Assembly: GCA_039793685.1 (NCBI GenBank)
Contig: JBDRAL010000086.1
Location: 124,001-188,000, forward strand
Direction of reading: 5' to 3'
DNA: 64,000 nucleotides
From: JAAFHI01 sp039793685
Lineage (GTDB): Bacteria > Acidobacteriota > Blastocatellia > Chloracidobacteriales > Chloracidobacteriaceae
Below, piece after piece: positions 40,623 through 49,565 of this stretch (positions within the stretch are counted from its first letter, which is position 1; every line of letters begins with the position of its first letter). The notes under the pieces are model-generated. The model was not told where the DNA came from. It did not search any database and saw nothing but the letters and a program-made list of their open reading frames with translations. The translations under genes and the position numbers were made by a program.

Positions 40623-41768
40623 ATGCACGACGTTCCGGAATCCATCGGTCCTTTTAAAATCGTCCGAAAACTGGGAACGAACGGCTGGCTCGAAACTTTC
40701 GAGGCGTTCGCGAAATCGCCGCCACATTCGCGATTTGTGGTTCGACGGCTGATTCCGACGATGCGTGACTGGCCGGAAGGCGTCGAAATGTTCCGGCGCA
40801 AAGTCGGAAAACTCGCCCGCCTGTGCCATCCGAATATTTTTACCGTCGATTTTCATGATCCGGACGCCTTTTTCTACGCCACCGATTTTCTAAAAGGTCA
40901 ATCACTCGATGAGGTTCTCCAATCCGGGTCGTTGGGGCAGGAAACGGCGCTTTCCGTAACCAGGGATATCGGGGCGGCCCTCGCTCATTCCCACAGCCAC
41001 GGCATCCTCCACGGTGAACTCTCCCCGGCCTGCTGTTTTCTGACCGAAAATTGTCGGGGAATGCTGAAAAACTTCAATGATTTCGTTGCGCCAAAGGATG
41101 TGGTCATGATTCCTCGCAACCCGATTTACCTTCCGCCGGAAACGATCAAGGGGCTGGAAATGGACGCAAGAGCGGACGTTTACTGTCTCGCCGGGTTGCT
41201 CTGGCAACTTCTCTGCGGACGGTCGGCATATCGGTACGAAAACCAGCTCGAAGTTCTAAAACAGAAAATGATCGCCCCGCCGCCATCCCCGAGACAGGAA
41301 AATTCGGCCGTTCCGCTTTACCTCGACGCGGTCATCCGCCGGGCGATGGCGACTGATCCGGACCGGCGGTTTCAAAACATCGCCGATTTTCTGGGGGCCA
41401 TCGAAACCACTCCCCAGGACATTTCAAGACAGGATTCCGTCAACGGATTCGGCCTGGCCATCGTCAGCGGAAAGGGTCGGGGCGTATTGGTCCCGATTTC
41501 CAATGGTAATTTCCCGGTTGGCCGTTCGAGCGGTGGATCACATTCGCAGGGAAGGCGCCTCGACATCCCCGAAGAAGGGGCGGCGATTGTTCAGTTCAAG
41601 CTGGTGCTGGAACCGGGAGCCAACCGGTGGTTTCTTCAGGTCTGCGGAACTCCCCCGGTCAAATTGAACGGGGTGGAATATCGCCACGATTCCACCGCAC
41701 TTCCCCCGGTAACCTCCGGCGATGTGATTTCCTTCGGCCAGACTGATCTGATTTTTCTTGAACTTTAA
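40623..41768 (+). CDS. Pseudokinase with C-terminal FHA domain (381 aa)
   Basis: ATG 40623 follows GGTGGAGAAA. Residues about 8-262 align with the Hanks kinase fold, but the catalytic residues are gone. The glycine loop is GTNGWLE, the ATP-lysine strand reads VVRRL, the HRD triad is HGE (130-132), KPxN is SPAC, and DFG is replaced in NFNDF (150-154). Structural parts remain (PPE 171-173, ADVYCLAG). Residues about 275-381 look like an FHA domain (FPVGRSSGGSHSQGRR, LNGVEY, VTSGDVISFG), which binds phosphothreonine. It probably acts as a phospho-dependent adaptor or regulator of a real kinase. No membrane helix. Confidence 0.8.
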   Translation: MHDVPESIGPFKIVRKLGTNGWLETFEAFAKSPPHSRFVVRRLIPTMRDWPEGVEMFRRKVGKLARLCHPNIFTVDFHDPDAFFYATDFLKGQSLDEVLQSGSLGQETALSVTRDIGAALAHSHSHGILHGELSPACCFLTENCRGMLKNFNDFVAPKDVVMIPRNPIYLPPETIKGLEMDARADVYCLAGLLWQLLCGRSAYRYENQLEVLKQKMIAPPPSPRQENSAVPLYLDAVIRRAMATDPDRRFQNIADFLGAIETTPQDISRQDSVNGFGLAIVSGKGRGVLVPISNGNFPVGRSSGGSHSQGRRLDIPEEGAAIVQFKLVLEPGANRWFLQVCGTPPVKLNGVEYRHDSTALPPVTSGDVISFGQTDLIFLEL

Positions 41769-41809
41769 AAACGTGGCCCACGGCCCGCGACTCACAACAG
41801 AGATTTTTA

Positions 41810-42259
41810 ATGAACGAAACCCCGAAGCAAACCTACCTCGAACCGACGCAGGAATCAGGGCGGGCATTTTTCATGCGCGGCATCACGGGGCCGGTCGTGA
41901 TGCTCAATCTGCTTCGTTTCCGCGAAGTTGCCGACTATTCCGTCGCCCCGGACCTCGCCCCGGAATCTCCGATCAGCGGCGCCGAAGCCTACCGCCGCTA
42001 CATCGAACACACCCTTCCCCACCTCGAACGGTCGGGCGGTTCGCTCCTTTTTCTCGGCAAGGGCGGCAATTTTCTCATCGGACCGACCGATGAACGATGG
42101 GATGCGGCCCTGCTCGTCCGCCAGAGCAGCGTCGAGGCGTTCATGGGGTTCGCTTCCGACGCCGAATATCTTGCCGGAATCGGCCATCGCCTTGCCGCCA
42201 TCGAGGATTCGCGGATTCTCCCGCTCATTGAAGGAAGCGTCGCCGACTTTTTCCCATAG
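41810..42259 (+). CDS. DUF1330-family protein (149 aa)
   Basis: It is a small soluble protein with the DUF1330 pattern: VVMLNLLRF near the N-terminus, GAEAYRRYI, GP.DERWDAALLV and a final HRLAAIEDSRI. The family has a ferredoxin-like alpha/beta-barrel fold and unknown function. It lies 41 bases after the pseudokinase and 69 before the methyltransferase on the same strand, so all three may form one operon. Confidence 0.82.
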   Translation: MNETPKQTYLEPTQESGRAFFMRGITGPVVMLNLLRFREVADYSVAPDLAPESPISGAEAYRRYIEHTLPHLERSGGSLLFLGKGGNFLIGPTDERWDAALLVRQSSVEAFMGFASDAEYLAGIGHRLAAIEDSRILPLIEGSVADFFP

Positions 42260-42289
42260 ACCCCCTTCGGTCCGGCTATGACCAATTGT

Positions 42290-42328
42290 CTTTCACTGAC
42301 TGCTGACTGCTGACCACTAACGACTCCC
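42290..42328. repeat. GACTGCTGACTGCTGACCACTAAC-type repeat abutting a start codon
   Basis: One arm of the TTAGCAGTTAG family, ending directly at ATG 42329 and leaving no room for a ribosome site. Confidence 0.7.
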
Positions 42329-43417
42329 ATGCCCAATTCCCCATCCCCCATTCCCGAATTCCGCCGCCGCCTCGCCGTCGGACCGATGAATTTCCGGGAT
42401 TTCATGGCGTTCGCGCTTTACGACGAAAACCACGGGTACTACGCCACCCGCGAAGATCGCATCGGGCGCGGCGGCGATTTCTACACGTCGAGCAGTGTTT
42501 CGGCGCATTTCGGGCAATTGCTGGCGGTTCAGGCCGTCCGGACGTGGGAAGAACTGGGCAAACCGGCGGAATTTTCGGTCGTCGAGTGCGGCGCGGGAAC
42601 GGGCCACTGCGCCGCCGACCTGCTCGCCGAACTCGAAAACCGCTTTCCCGACACGTTTCGGGCGACGAACTACATCATTTCCGAAATCAGCCCCGCGCTT
42701 CAAAGGGTTCAAAAGGAACGACTTGCGCGATTTGGTGAAAAAGTCCGCTGGGTATCGCTTGAATCGCTGGCCGAAACGCCAGTTCAGGGGCTGCTGTTCA
42801 GCAATGAACTGATCGACGCGCTGCCGGTGCATCGGGTTCGAATTCGGGACGGAAAGCTGGAAGAGTGGTTTGTCGAGCTTTCCAATGACGGCGCGCCGGT
42901 CGAAACGTGGCGCGAAGCAGACAACCCGGAATTCCCCTCTTATATAAAGATGAGCGAATTACGGCTGCGCGAGGGTCACCAATATGAACTCAACCTTGAC
43001 GCCGTCCGGTGGCTCGAAACCGCTTCGCGCGCGCTCGCGCGGGGGCTGACGCTGACCATCGACTACGGTGACCTCGGCGATCACCTCTCGGAAAAACCCG
43101 ACGGAACGGTTCGCGGCTTTTTCAATCATCAGGTCACGACCGATTTTCTGGCGCGCGTCGGCGAACAGGACCTCACCGCCGACGCGAATTTCTCCGCGCT
43201 CGTGAACTTCGGGGAAAAATTCGGGCTTCAAACGGTAAAAATTCAGCGACAGGCGGATTTTCTGATTGGACTGGGATTGCTTGACCGCCTTCAGGCCATG
43301 ACGAGCTTTGAAAACGACACGCCACAGGCGCTCAAGGAACGGCTCGCGCTAAAACATTTTCTCGTTCCGGGCGGTTTCGGCGACCGGTTCAAGGTCCTTT
43401 TGCAAAAGAAGGGGTAA
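42329..43417 (+). CDS. MidA/NDUFAF7-family SAM-dependent methyltransferase (362 aa)
   Basis: DUF185 family. The N-terminus has MNFRDFMAFALYDENHGYY and the GGDFYTSSSVSAHFG signature, followed by a SAM-binding loop VECGAGTGHCA. Later blocks are SNELIDALPVHR and LTIDYGD. In mitochondria the homologue methylates an arginine of a complex I subunit; the bacterial targets are unknown. Residues 1-15 are Pro/Ser-rich and the start abuts the repeat, so an internal start at MNFRDF (residue 20) is possible. Confidence 0.9.
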   Translation: MPNSPSPIPEFRRRLAVGPMNFRDFMAFALYDENHGYYATREDRIGRGGDFYTSSSVSAHFGQLLAVQAVRTWEELGKPAEFSVVECGAGTGHCAADLLAELENRFPDTFRATNYIISEISPALQRVQKERLARFGEKVRWVSLESLAETPVQGLLFSNELIDALPVHRVRIRDGKLEEWFVELSNDGAPVETWREADNPEFPSYIKMSELRLREGHQYELNLDAVRWLETASRALARGLTLTIDYGDLGDHLSEKPDGTVRGFFNHQVTTDFLARVGEQDLTADANFSALVNFGEKFGLQTVKIQRQADFLIGLGLLDRLQAMTSFENDTPQALKERLALKHFLVPGGFGDRFKVLLQKKG

Positions 43418-43557
43418 AAACGTCCGGTGGAAGGTAAGTTCTTATAAAAAGCATATTTCCGAAACTGGAAAAAATTGCGACGCAACCATCACGCCACTAT
43501 TATCCGTACATATCCTCGTAATTTCGATTTCAACGATTGAACTCCGCGAGTACCGAA

Positions 43558-45171
43558 ATGAACCGACGCCGAATCCTGGTCGCCCTCCTCCTTTTCGCCC
43601 TTCCGGTCTGGATTGCTTCCCCGACCCGGATTTCGGCGCAGTCGCAGCCGGTCAATCCCACGAACCGGCTTCACATGTACAGCAAGCCCGCCGTGGTCCG
43701 GATCATCACCGGCTTTACCGGAACGTGGTACTGGCGCGGCAATCAATATCCGACCAACAATATTTCAAGCGGGTCCGGGTTCATCATCAGCCCGGACGGC
43801 TACATCATGACGAACGCCCACGTCGTCAGCGATCTGAAGAAAAGCGACGAGGACATGCGGAATGAATTGCTCGTGCAGTTTGCGGCACAGGCGCTTCGGG
43901 CCGCCAACCAGCCCGTCAATCAGGAAACCATCGTCCGGGCCGCCCGCATTCTGCTCAACGATGGCGCGCAGCTTTCGAATTTCCAGAAAATCAATTTCGT
44001 CTTTTTCCAGAGCGGGACGCGGCTGCCCTACGAAATCAAGGCGTACGGTGCGCCTGTGGGTGAAGGCAAGGACGTTTCGATTCTGAAAGTTGAAACGAAG
44101 AATGCCCCGACGCTGCGGCTCGGCGATTCGGAAAAAACGCAGGTCGGCGACAAGATTTACGTCATCGGCTACCCCGGCGCGGCGGATTCGGAAGTTCTCG
44201 ATGCCAAATCGCAGCTTGAACCGACCACCAACGACGGCTCGATTTCCGCCAAGAAAACATCGGCGGAAGGCGCGCCGGTGCTTCAGACCAACGCCAACAC
44301 GACCCACGGAAATTCGGGCGGTCCGGTCATCAACGACAAGGGCGATGTCATCGGCCTGCTGACGTTCCGCGGAAACACGGTCAACGGGCAGGAAGTTCAG
44401 GGGTTCAACTTCATCATTCCGAGCAGCACGGCGCAGGAGTTTGTCCGGCAGGCCGGAACGGACACCAAGGTCAGCCCGGTCGATCAGAAATGGCGTGAGG
44501 GACTGGATCATTACTGGAAGCAGGAATACAGCTACGCGAGCAAGAACTTCAGCGAAATCGTCGCGCTGTTCCCCGACCACAACGAAGCCCGCAAACTCAT
44601 CACCGACTGCCAGGAACATATCGCCAAGGGCGAGGACAAGTCCGGCGCGGGCGTACTCGCGGGGGTGGTCATCGTCGGGCTGGTCGTGGGGGGCGGGATT
44701 TTCCTGCTTGTCATCGCCGTCGTCGTCTTTCTTCTGGTCCGAAAGAAAAAACCCGCCGCCCAGCCGCAACCTGCACCGATGGGAATGGGTTACAGCGTTC
44801 CACCAACGTCGCAGCCCCAGCCCCCGGCGATGCGGACCGAGCTGTTTTCCCCAGGGATGGCCGCCCCGGCATCGAAAATCGTCTTTACCGCCGGGCCACT
44901 TCAGGGACAGTCCTTTCCCCTGACTTCACAGGGAATTTTCATCGGACGTGACCCGAGCCGCGCCCAGATTGTGGTTTCCGATCCGCAGGTTTCCGGGCAG
45001 CACCTCTGGGTCGGACTCGTCAACGGGCAAGTGGTCATCCGCGACAACGGCTCGTCAAACGGCACCTACCTCAATTTCGACCTTTCCAACCGCGTCCGTG
45101 AAACCGCTCTCAAGCCCCAGGACGTAGTGACCCTCGGGGCGGCCGGAACGGTCAAATTCACGGTCCAGTAA
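43558..45171 (+). CDS. Exported trypsin-like serine protease with membrane helix and cytoplasmic FHA domain (537 aa)
   Basis: The signal peptide (NRRRILVALLLFALPVWIA) puts the protease outside the cytoplasm. The HtrA/trypsin-like triad is complete: H88 (TNAHVV), D172 (GKDVSIL), S253 (HGNSGGP). After about 100 residues of linker a membrane helix (about 364-395) is followed by a Pro/Gln-rich stretch and an FHA domain (about 445-535; GIFIGRDPSRAQIVV, DNGSSNGTYLNF), predicted cytoplasmic. The FHA part would read Thr phosphorylation by the local kinases and could couple it to periplasmic proteolysis (inference). The start is ATG 43558. Confidence 0.92.
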   Translation: MNRRRILVALLLFALPVWIASPTRISAQSQPVNPTNRLHMYSKPAVVRIITGFTGTWYWRGNQYPTNNISSGSGFIISPDGYIMTNAHVVSDLKKSDEDMRNELLVQFAAQALRAANQPVNQETIVRAARILLNDGAQLSNFQKINFVFFQSGTRLPYEIKAYGAPVGEGKDVSILKVETKNAPTLRLGDSEKTQVGDKIYVIGYPGAADSEVLDAKSQLEPTTNDGSISAKKTSAEGAPVLQTNANTTHGNSGGPVINDKGDVIGLLTFRGNTVNGQEVQGFNFIIPSSTAQEFVRQAGTDTKVSPVDQKWREGLDHYWKQEYSYASKNFSEIVALFPDHNEARKLITDCQEHIAKGEDKSGAGVLAGVVIVGLVVGGGIFLLVIAVVVFLLVRKKKPAAQPQPAPMGMGYSVPPTSQPQPPAMRTELFSPGMAAPASKIVFTAGPLQGQSFPLTSQGIFIGRDPSRAQIVVSDPQVSGQHLWVGLVNGQVVIRDNGSSNGTYLNFDLSNRVRETALKPQDVVTLGAAGTVKFTVQ

Positions 45172-45223
45172 CCAGCGGCCAGCAGTCAGCACCCAGCAGT
45201 TAGTAGTTAGTAGTCAGCAATCA
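45172..45223. repeat. CAGCAGTTAGTAGTTAG-type intergenic repeat
   Basis: A member of the TTAGCAGTTAG family; it begins immediately after the protease stop codon. Confidence 0.7.
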
Positions 45224-45273
45224 GTCGCCGGAGGCGACGAAATACCGTTAGCCTACGGCGTGAGCCGTAGGCC
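45224..45273. repeat. Double-hairpin element with GAAATACCGTTAGCC core
   Basis: Hairpin GTCGCC-gga-GGCGAC, then GAAATACCGTTAGCC, then a 9-bp hairpin GCCTACGGC-gtga-GCCGTAGGC that overlaps the end of the core. It shares the core with 40484-40520 while the stems differ. Confidence 0.75.
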
Positions 45274-45302
45274 ACACGGCGAAATTCGGCGACCAATTTT
45301 TT

Positions 45303-46829
45303 ATGTCCCTCCCGAAACCTGAAAAACTCGTTGAATTCTCGGCCTCGGAACTGGCCGCGATGATCGCCGCGGGCGAGATTTCGAGCCGCGAAGCGGTGGA
45401 CGCCCACATCCGGCGCATCGAGGCGATCAATCCGTCGCTCAACGCCGTCGTCGTTCCCCTGTTTGAACAGGCACGGGAGCGGGCCGCCGCCGCTGACGCG
45501 GCTCGCGCGGCGGGCCAAAACTGGGGGCCGCTCCACGGCGTCCCGGTCACGGTGAAGGAATCCTGGGACCTTGTGGGCACGCCGACCACGCTCGGGCTGC
45601 CGAGCCGGGCGATCCATCGCCCCGAAAAAAACGCGCCGCTGGTACAACGTCTTCTCGACGCCGGAGCGGTGATTCTCGGAAAAACCAATCTGCCCCAGAT
45701 GGCAATGGCGAACGAGTGTGAAAATCCGCTTTATGGAAGAACCGTCAATCCGTTTGATCCGGAACGGACGCCCGGCGGAAGCAGCGGGGGCGAAGGGGCG
45801 ATTATCGGGGCGTACGGCTCGCCGCTCGGCCTCGGAAGCGACATCGGCGGGAGCGTACGACTGCCCGCCAACGCCTGCGGAATCTCAAGTTTGAAGCCGA
45901 CCTCCACCCGCCTGACGATGCTCGGTCACGCCGAGGTTTTTCCCGGAATGGAAGCCATCATCTGCCAGCCCGGTCCGCTTGCGCGCAGCGTCACCGACCT
46001 TGAACTGGCGATGGAAGTTTTCTGTGCCCCCGGCCCCGACCAGACCGACCCGACCGTTCCCCCGGTTCCGTGGACCAGTTCCAAATCAATTGAATTAAAA
46101 GGTTTGCGGGTGGCGATGTTTGACGACAACGGGGTGTTCACGCCGAGTCCGGGGATTCGCCGGGGTGTTCGCGAGGCCGCCGAGAAGCTCCGCGCGGCGG
46201 GCGTGACGGTGGAACGGTGGAGTCCGCCCGCCGTTGCCGAAGCTTTTGCCGTGTACATCGGAATTTTGTATGCCGAAGGCTGGGATTCTCCCAAACGCAT
46301 CGTCGGGAACGACAAACGCTGGCCGGTACTGGATGAATTTTTCCGGGTCGGACTGATTCCGAGTTTCCTGATGCCCCTGGTCGGACCGATACTTGATCTT
46401 TTCGGCCAAAAAACGGCGGCGCGGACCGCCCGTTCCTGTCGTCGCCTCAATGCCGCCGGGTACTGGGCCATCACCGACCAAAGAACCCGCTACCGCGAAC
46501 GGTTTTTGAATGCGCTGGAAGGGTACGACGCGATTCTCTGTCCCGTGGACGGCCTTCCGCCGCTTAAACATGGCGCGAGCTTCTACCTGACCGAAGCCAT
46601 CAGCTACACGATCCTTTTTAACCTTCTCGGAATGCCCGCCGGGGTTGTCCCGATGACGCGAATCGCCCAGGGAGAGGAATCCGACCGGAAACCATCCTCC
46701 GACCTTGCCGTCAAGGAAGCGATTCGGGTTGAACAAGGAAGCGCGGGAATGCCCGCCGGGGTTCAGGTTGCCGCCCGGCACTGGCGCGAGGACATCGTGC
46801 TGGCACTGATGAAGGTTCTGGAAAAGTAA
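45303..46829 (+). CDS. Amidase-signature family hydrolase (508 aa)
   Basis: Ser-cisSer-Lys catalytic triad: K85 (VTVKES), S160 (GGSSGG) and S184 (GSDIGGSVR). The overall length and LHGVPVTVKE, GKTNLPQM and GISSLKPT blocks fit the amidase signature family (AMD/FAAH-like rather than GatA, as no gatC or gatB lies nearby). It hydrolyses an amide of unknown identity. The start has no good ribosome site. It converges with the next gene with no base between the stop codons (46829/46830). Confidence 0.9.
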   Translation: MSLPKPEKLVEFSASELAAMIAAGEISSREAVDAHIRRIEAINPSLNAVVVPLFEQARERAAAADAARAAGQNWGPLHGVPVTVKESWDLVGTPTTLGLPSRAIHRPEKNAPLVQRLLDAGAVILGKTNLPQMAMANECENPLYGRTVNPFDPERTPGGSSGGEGAIIGAYGSPLGLGSDIGGSVRLPANACGISSLKPTSTRLTMLGHAEVFPGMEAIICQPGPLARSVTDLELAMEVFCAPGPDQTDPTVPPVPWTSSKSIELKGLRVAMFDDNGVFTPSPGIRRGVREAAEKLRAAGVTVERWSPPAVAEAFAVYIGILYAEGWDSPKRIVGNDKRWPVLDEFFRVGLIPSFLMPLVGPILDLFGQKTAARTARSCRRLNAAGYWAITDQRTRYRERFLNALEGYDAILCPVDGLPPLKHGASFYLTEAISYTILFNLLGMPAGVVPMTRIAQGEESDRKPSSDLAVKEAIRVEQGSAGMPAGVQVAARHWREDIVLALMKVLEK

Positions 46830-47921
46830 CTACAACCCAAGGACGCTTCCCGCCGGGGGAGAAGGCCGGTACCCACCCGGATATTGCGGGTACTGGGGAT
46901 ACTGGGGGGCCCGTGGCGGCATGGGCTGGTTGTAGCTGGTCTGAGCCGGGGCGGTGGGTGCGAGGCGTCCGACCATCAGTTCCACGTCGTAGCCTTCCTG
47001 TCGCACGCGGCAATCAAAATACAAAAGACAGTAGGCAATCGTGGCAATCGGCAGGGTGAGCAGTTTCCCAAGCTGGTCCACCGTGCTGAAGGCAATCAGA
47101 AACCACGTCGGAAGGGTACGCGGGTCGCTTATTTCGCCAGTGATGAACCCGTAAATCACCAGTGGAATCCCGACTGCCGAAATCACCGCCGAGGCGATGG
47201 CGAAGTCGAACATGATGATCTGAAGCACGCGCCAGACCGTGTTTCCCGAGAGTTTGAAGGCTCGGGTCAGACTCCCCGATGCCGTCTGCCCCTCGATCAT
47301 GATCGAACAGGGGATGAAGATGACCTTTGAAAAGGCGTAGCTGTATCCGATCAGAATTGCCGCCCCGAAGACGAGCGCCGCCAGAAGGACGAGGGCGATG
47401 CCGAGGGCTGTCGGCAGATTCGGAATAATGAAACTCAAAATGCCGATAATCGCGAAAAAGACGAACATCAGCACAAAAAAGGCCATCAACATGACCAGCC
47501 CGACCAGAATCAACCCGATAAGTTGAGCGCCGATGAGGGTCCAGACTCGTCCCTGGATGAGTTTGAAGGTTCGCCGGAAGGAAATCGGCGTGTCGAGCAT
47601 GATGAAGTCGGCAACCGTCCGGGTCAGACCTCCGATGACCAGCATCATCAGAACCGGCCCGATCAGATAGGTCAACAGATACCCCGCCGCCAGCATCACT
47701 GCCCCGAAGACCGTCGTGCCTCGGGTGATGGCGCTCGTTCCATAGGTGGCCATGAGGGTTCCGGCATAGGTGGCGAGGGCCGGAACGGCGGCAATGGCGA
47801 GGAGCGGCCCAAAATTGTGCCGGTAAATCTGAACCGCGCGGTCGATGATGTCGCCGGTCGAAAGCGGCTCCAGTTCGGCCAACTGATTCAGGCTCGGCAT
47901 TCCCTCGCGCAAGGCGGTCAT
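46830..47921 (-). CDS. Polytopic inner-membrane protein, GPDPase-memb/YciC-like (363 aa)
   Basis: The start has GGAGGGAAG directly upstream. About six or seven hydrophobic helices (40-330) include LIGLILVGLVMLMAFFVLMF. The pattern (short N-terminal LSTGDIIDRAVQIYRHNFGPLL and the C-terminal LLYFDCRVRQEGYDVELM) is that of the membrane part of glycerophosphodiester phosphodiesterase-like proteins and related acidobacterial proteins. The tail is Pro/Tyr/Gln-rich (PQYPQYPQYP). Function unknown; no enzyme domain. Confidence 0.75.
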   Translation of the reverse strand: MTALREGMPSLNQLAELEPLSTGDIIDRAVQIYRHNFGPLLAIAAVPALATYAGTLMATYGTSAITRGTTVFGAVMLAAGYLLTYLIGPVLMMLVIGGLTRTVADFIMLDTPISFRRTFKLIQGRVWTLIGAQLIGLILVGLVMLMAFFVLMFVFFAIIGILSFIIPNLPTALGIALVLLAALVFGAAILIGYSYAFSKVIFIPCSIMIEGQTASGSLTRAFKLSGNTVWRVLQIIMFDFAIASAVISAVGIPLVIYGFITGEISDPRTLPTWFLIAFSTVDQLGKLLTLPIATIAYCLLYFDCRVRQEGYDVELMVGRLAPTAPAQTSYNQPMPPRAPQYPQYPQYPGGYRPSPPAGSVLGL

Positions 47922-47935
47922 CTTCCCTCCGGGGA

Positions 47936-48011
47936 GCAGTTAGCGGTCAGTAGTTAGCAGTTAGCTTTAGGAAAATTCCACTAACGGCTAATTGCTCGCT
48001 GCTAACGACTA
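47936..48011. repeat. Inverted TTAGCAGTTAG-type repeat between two minus-strand genes
   Basis: Left words AGTAGTTAGCAGTTAG and right words CTAATTGCTCGCTGCTAACG face each other. The right end overlaps the stop codon of the RsbW-like gene. Confidence 0.75.
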
Positions 48012-48455
48012 TTTCTCGGCTTTTTTCTTCATTTTCACCTGATTTCCCCGCTCGTTGTACTCGACGTCGTCCATCAGGTGATAAATCAGCATGACCCCGC
48101 GTCCGCAGGGCCGCATCAGGTATTGGGAGTCGGTCGGGTCCGGCAGGTTTGCCAGATCGAAGCCGTCGCCCTCGTCGGTGATGACGAAGGTGACCTCGTC
48201 GTCGTCCATTTCGGCGGTGATGTGGACGTTTTTGGTCGGGTCGCTTTTATTGCCGTGCTTGATGGCATTGGCGATGGCCTCGTCCAGGGCGACGAAAAGA
48301 TGGGAATGAGGCTGCACCAACCCGCGCGATTCGAGCTTTTCGGTCAGTTCGTTAAGAACGTCGTGCATCCGTTCGATGACGCTGGGAATGGTGAATTCCA
48401 GACGCTCGCGGGTGGGGGCGGGAGTCGCGGTTTCGTTGATGCTCTGATCGGTCAT
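48009..48455 (-). CDS. RsbW-like serine kinase/anti-sigma factor (GHKL ATPase, 148 aa)
   Basis: It is a GHKL-fold ATPase: N-box DEAIANAIKHGN, G1 DEGDGFD and G2 GRGVMLI. The length and pattern fit RsbW/SpoIIAB-like anti-sigma kinases. No anti-anti-sigma (STAS) or sigma gene is adjacent, so its partner lies elsewhere. The start is MTDQSINETATP (48455); the longer frame is a shadow. Confidence 0.85.
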   Translation of the reverse strand: MTDQSINETATPAPTRERLEFTIPSVIERMHDVLNELTEKLESRGLVQPHSHLFVALDEAIANAIKHGNKSDPTKNVHITAEMDDDEVTFVITDEGDGFDLANLPDPTDSQYLMRPCGRGVMLIYHLMDDVEYNERGNQVKMKKKAEK

Positions 48456-48553
48456 CTTCAACGCGTACCGTCTTTCGGAATGAAATCGAGCCGAACGATG
48501 TGGAACGTTAGCACTCGAAGTAAAAAAATTCATCCAATTCGACGCGCCGACGC

Positions 48554-49549
48554 TCAGGACCGGCTCAGTTTCGAGGCTTCCCAGACGAATCCCGGGGTTT
48601 CGGGTTCATTCGGGACCAGCAGTTTCTTTTTGCCCGGTCCAAGTACCCACCGGTGCAGCCAGGTGATTCCCGCCGGACCGTTGTAGGTATCAACCGTTTC
48701 GTACGCCTTGTCGGTCAATGCCGTTTCAAGCGTTACGAAGCGGTAGCCCCGGCGCGTCATCATCGCCGCCAGGTCGTCGAAGGTATCTGCGTTCAACTGA
48801 TTCGAATGCAAAAGGAGGATCTGGCTGATTTGGCGGGCGAACAGGACGTCAGACTGCCGTTCGTAATAGGCGAAGACCGATTCAAGGTAGGGAGCGTAGG
48901 CATCCCGAATCTTCTTCTGAAGCGCGGCGTTGCCATCCACCAAGGCCAGTTCATAGGCCCGGGCGAAGACCCATTCCTCGTTGTCGATGGTCACGGGAGC
49001 AAGGGTATAGCCGCGCCCGGCCAAAAATGCCTCGATGGCCTTCCGTTTTTCGGCGGTCCCACCGGTGTGGAGAAACGGATGACGGAAGTATCGGAGTTTC
49101 CCGCCTTTTTCAGCCAACAAACGGCGCGTAATCGCCTCCCCTTCCGCCACTTCCCATTTGACTTCCTCAAGCGTTATCAGATTGAAGTCACGATGCGTCC
49201 GGGTGTGATTGCCAAGTTCCAGCCCGGCATCCGTCCAGAGCTTCAAAATCTCGACCCGCGATTCAAACAGTGTTTCCCCGTCGTAACACTGTCCCTCGTT
49301 GACGAAGCCGACCGCCGGAACCTGATTCCGCCGAATTGACGCCACCAGTTTTTCATTGAAGGCCCGTTTTACGTCGAAATCCCGAACCGAATTTCCGGGA
49401 AGATCGTCGAAAGTGACCGCCACGGACCGTTTCGGCGTTTCACCGGCTCGGCCCGCGGTGCCAAATCCATTCAGGAAGGCGAAAAACAAAAAGAAAAGAA
49501 CGCACCCGACGGATGCGTTCCTGAAAAAAAGCCGGTGCAACGGCGTCAT
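48554..49549 (-). CDS. Polysaccharide deacetylase, NodB family, membrane-anchored (331 aa)
   Basis: An N-terminal signal anchor (GCVLFFLFFAFLNGFG) precedes the NodB domain: TFDD (D48/D49), GNHTRTH (H115, H119) and RHPF. It likely removes acetyl groups from peptidoglycan or another envelope glycan. The start has GAGGAG upstream. It is the third gene of a minus-strand set after HlyD and the ABC ATPase; no FtsX-type permease is present. Confidence 0.88.
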   Translation of the reverse strand: MTPLHRLFFRNASVGCVLFFLFFAFLNGFGTAGRAGETPKRSVAVTFDDLPGNSVRDFDVKRAFNEKLVASIRRNQVPAVGFVNEGQCYDGETLFESRVEILKLWTDAGLELGNHTRTHRDFNLITLEEVKWEVAEGEAITRRLLAEKGGKLRYFRHPFLHTGGTAEKRKAIEAFLAGRGYTLAPVTIDNEEWVFARAYELALVDGNAALQKKIRDAYAPYLESVFAYYERQSDVLFARQISQILLLHSNQLNADTFDDLAAMMTRRGYRFVTLETALTDKAYETVDTYNGPAGITWLHRWVLGPGKKKLLVPNEPETPGFVWEASKLSRS

Positions 49550-49565
49550 CAAACAATACTCCTCG

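Noticed and set aside
49498..49521. Hairpin AACGCA...TGCGTT as a terminator
   Set aside because: It lies inside the signal region of the deacetylase gene and has no T-tract on the transcribed strand.
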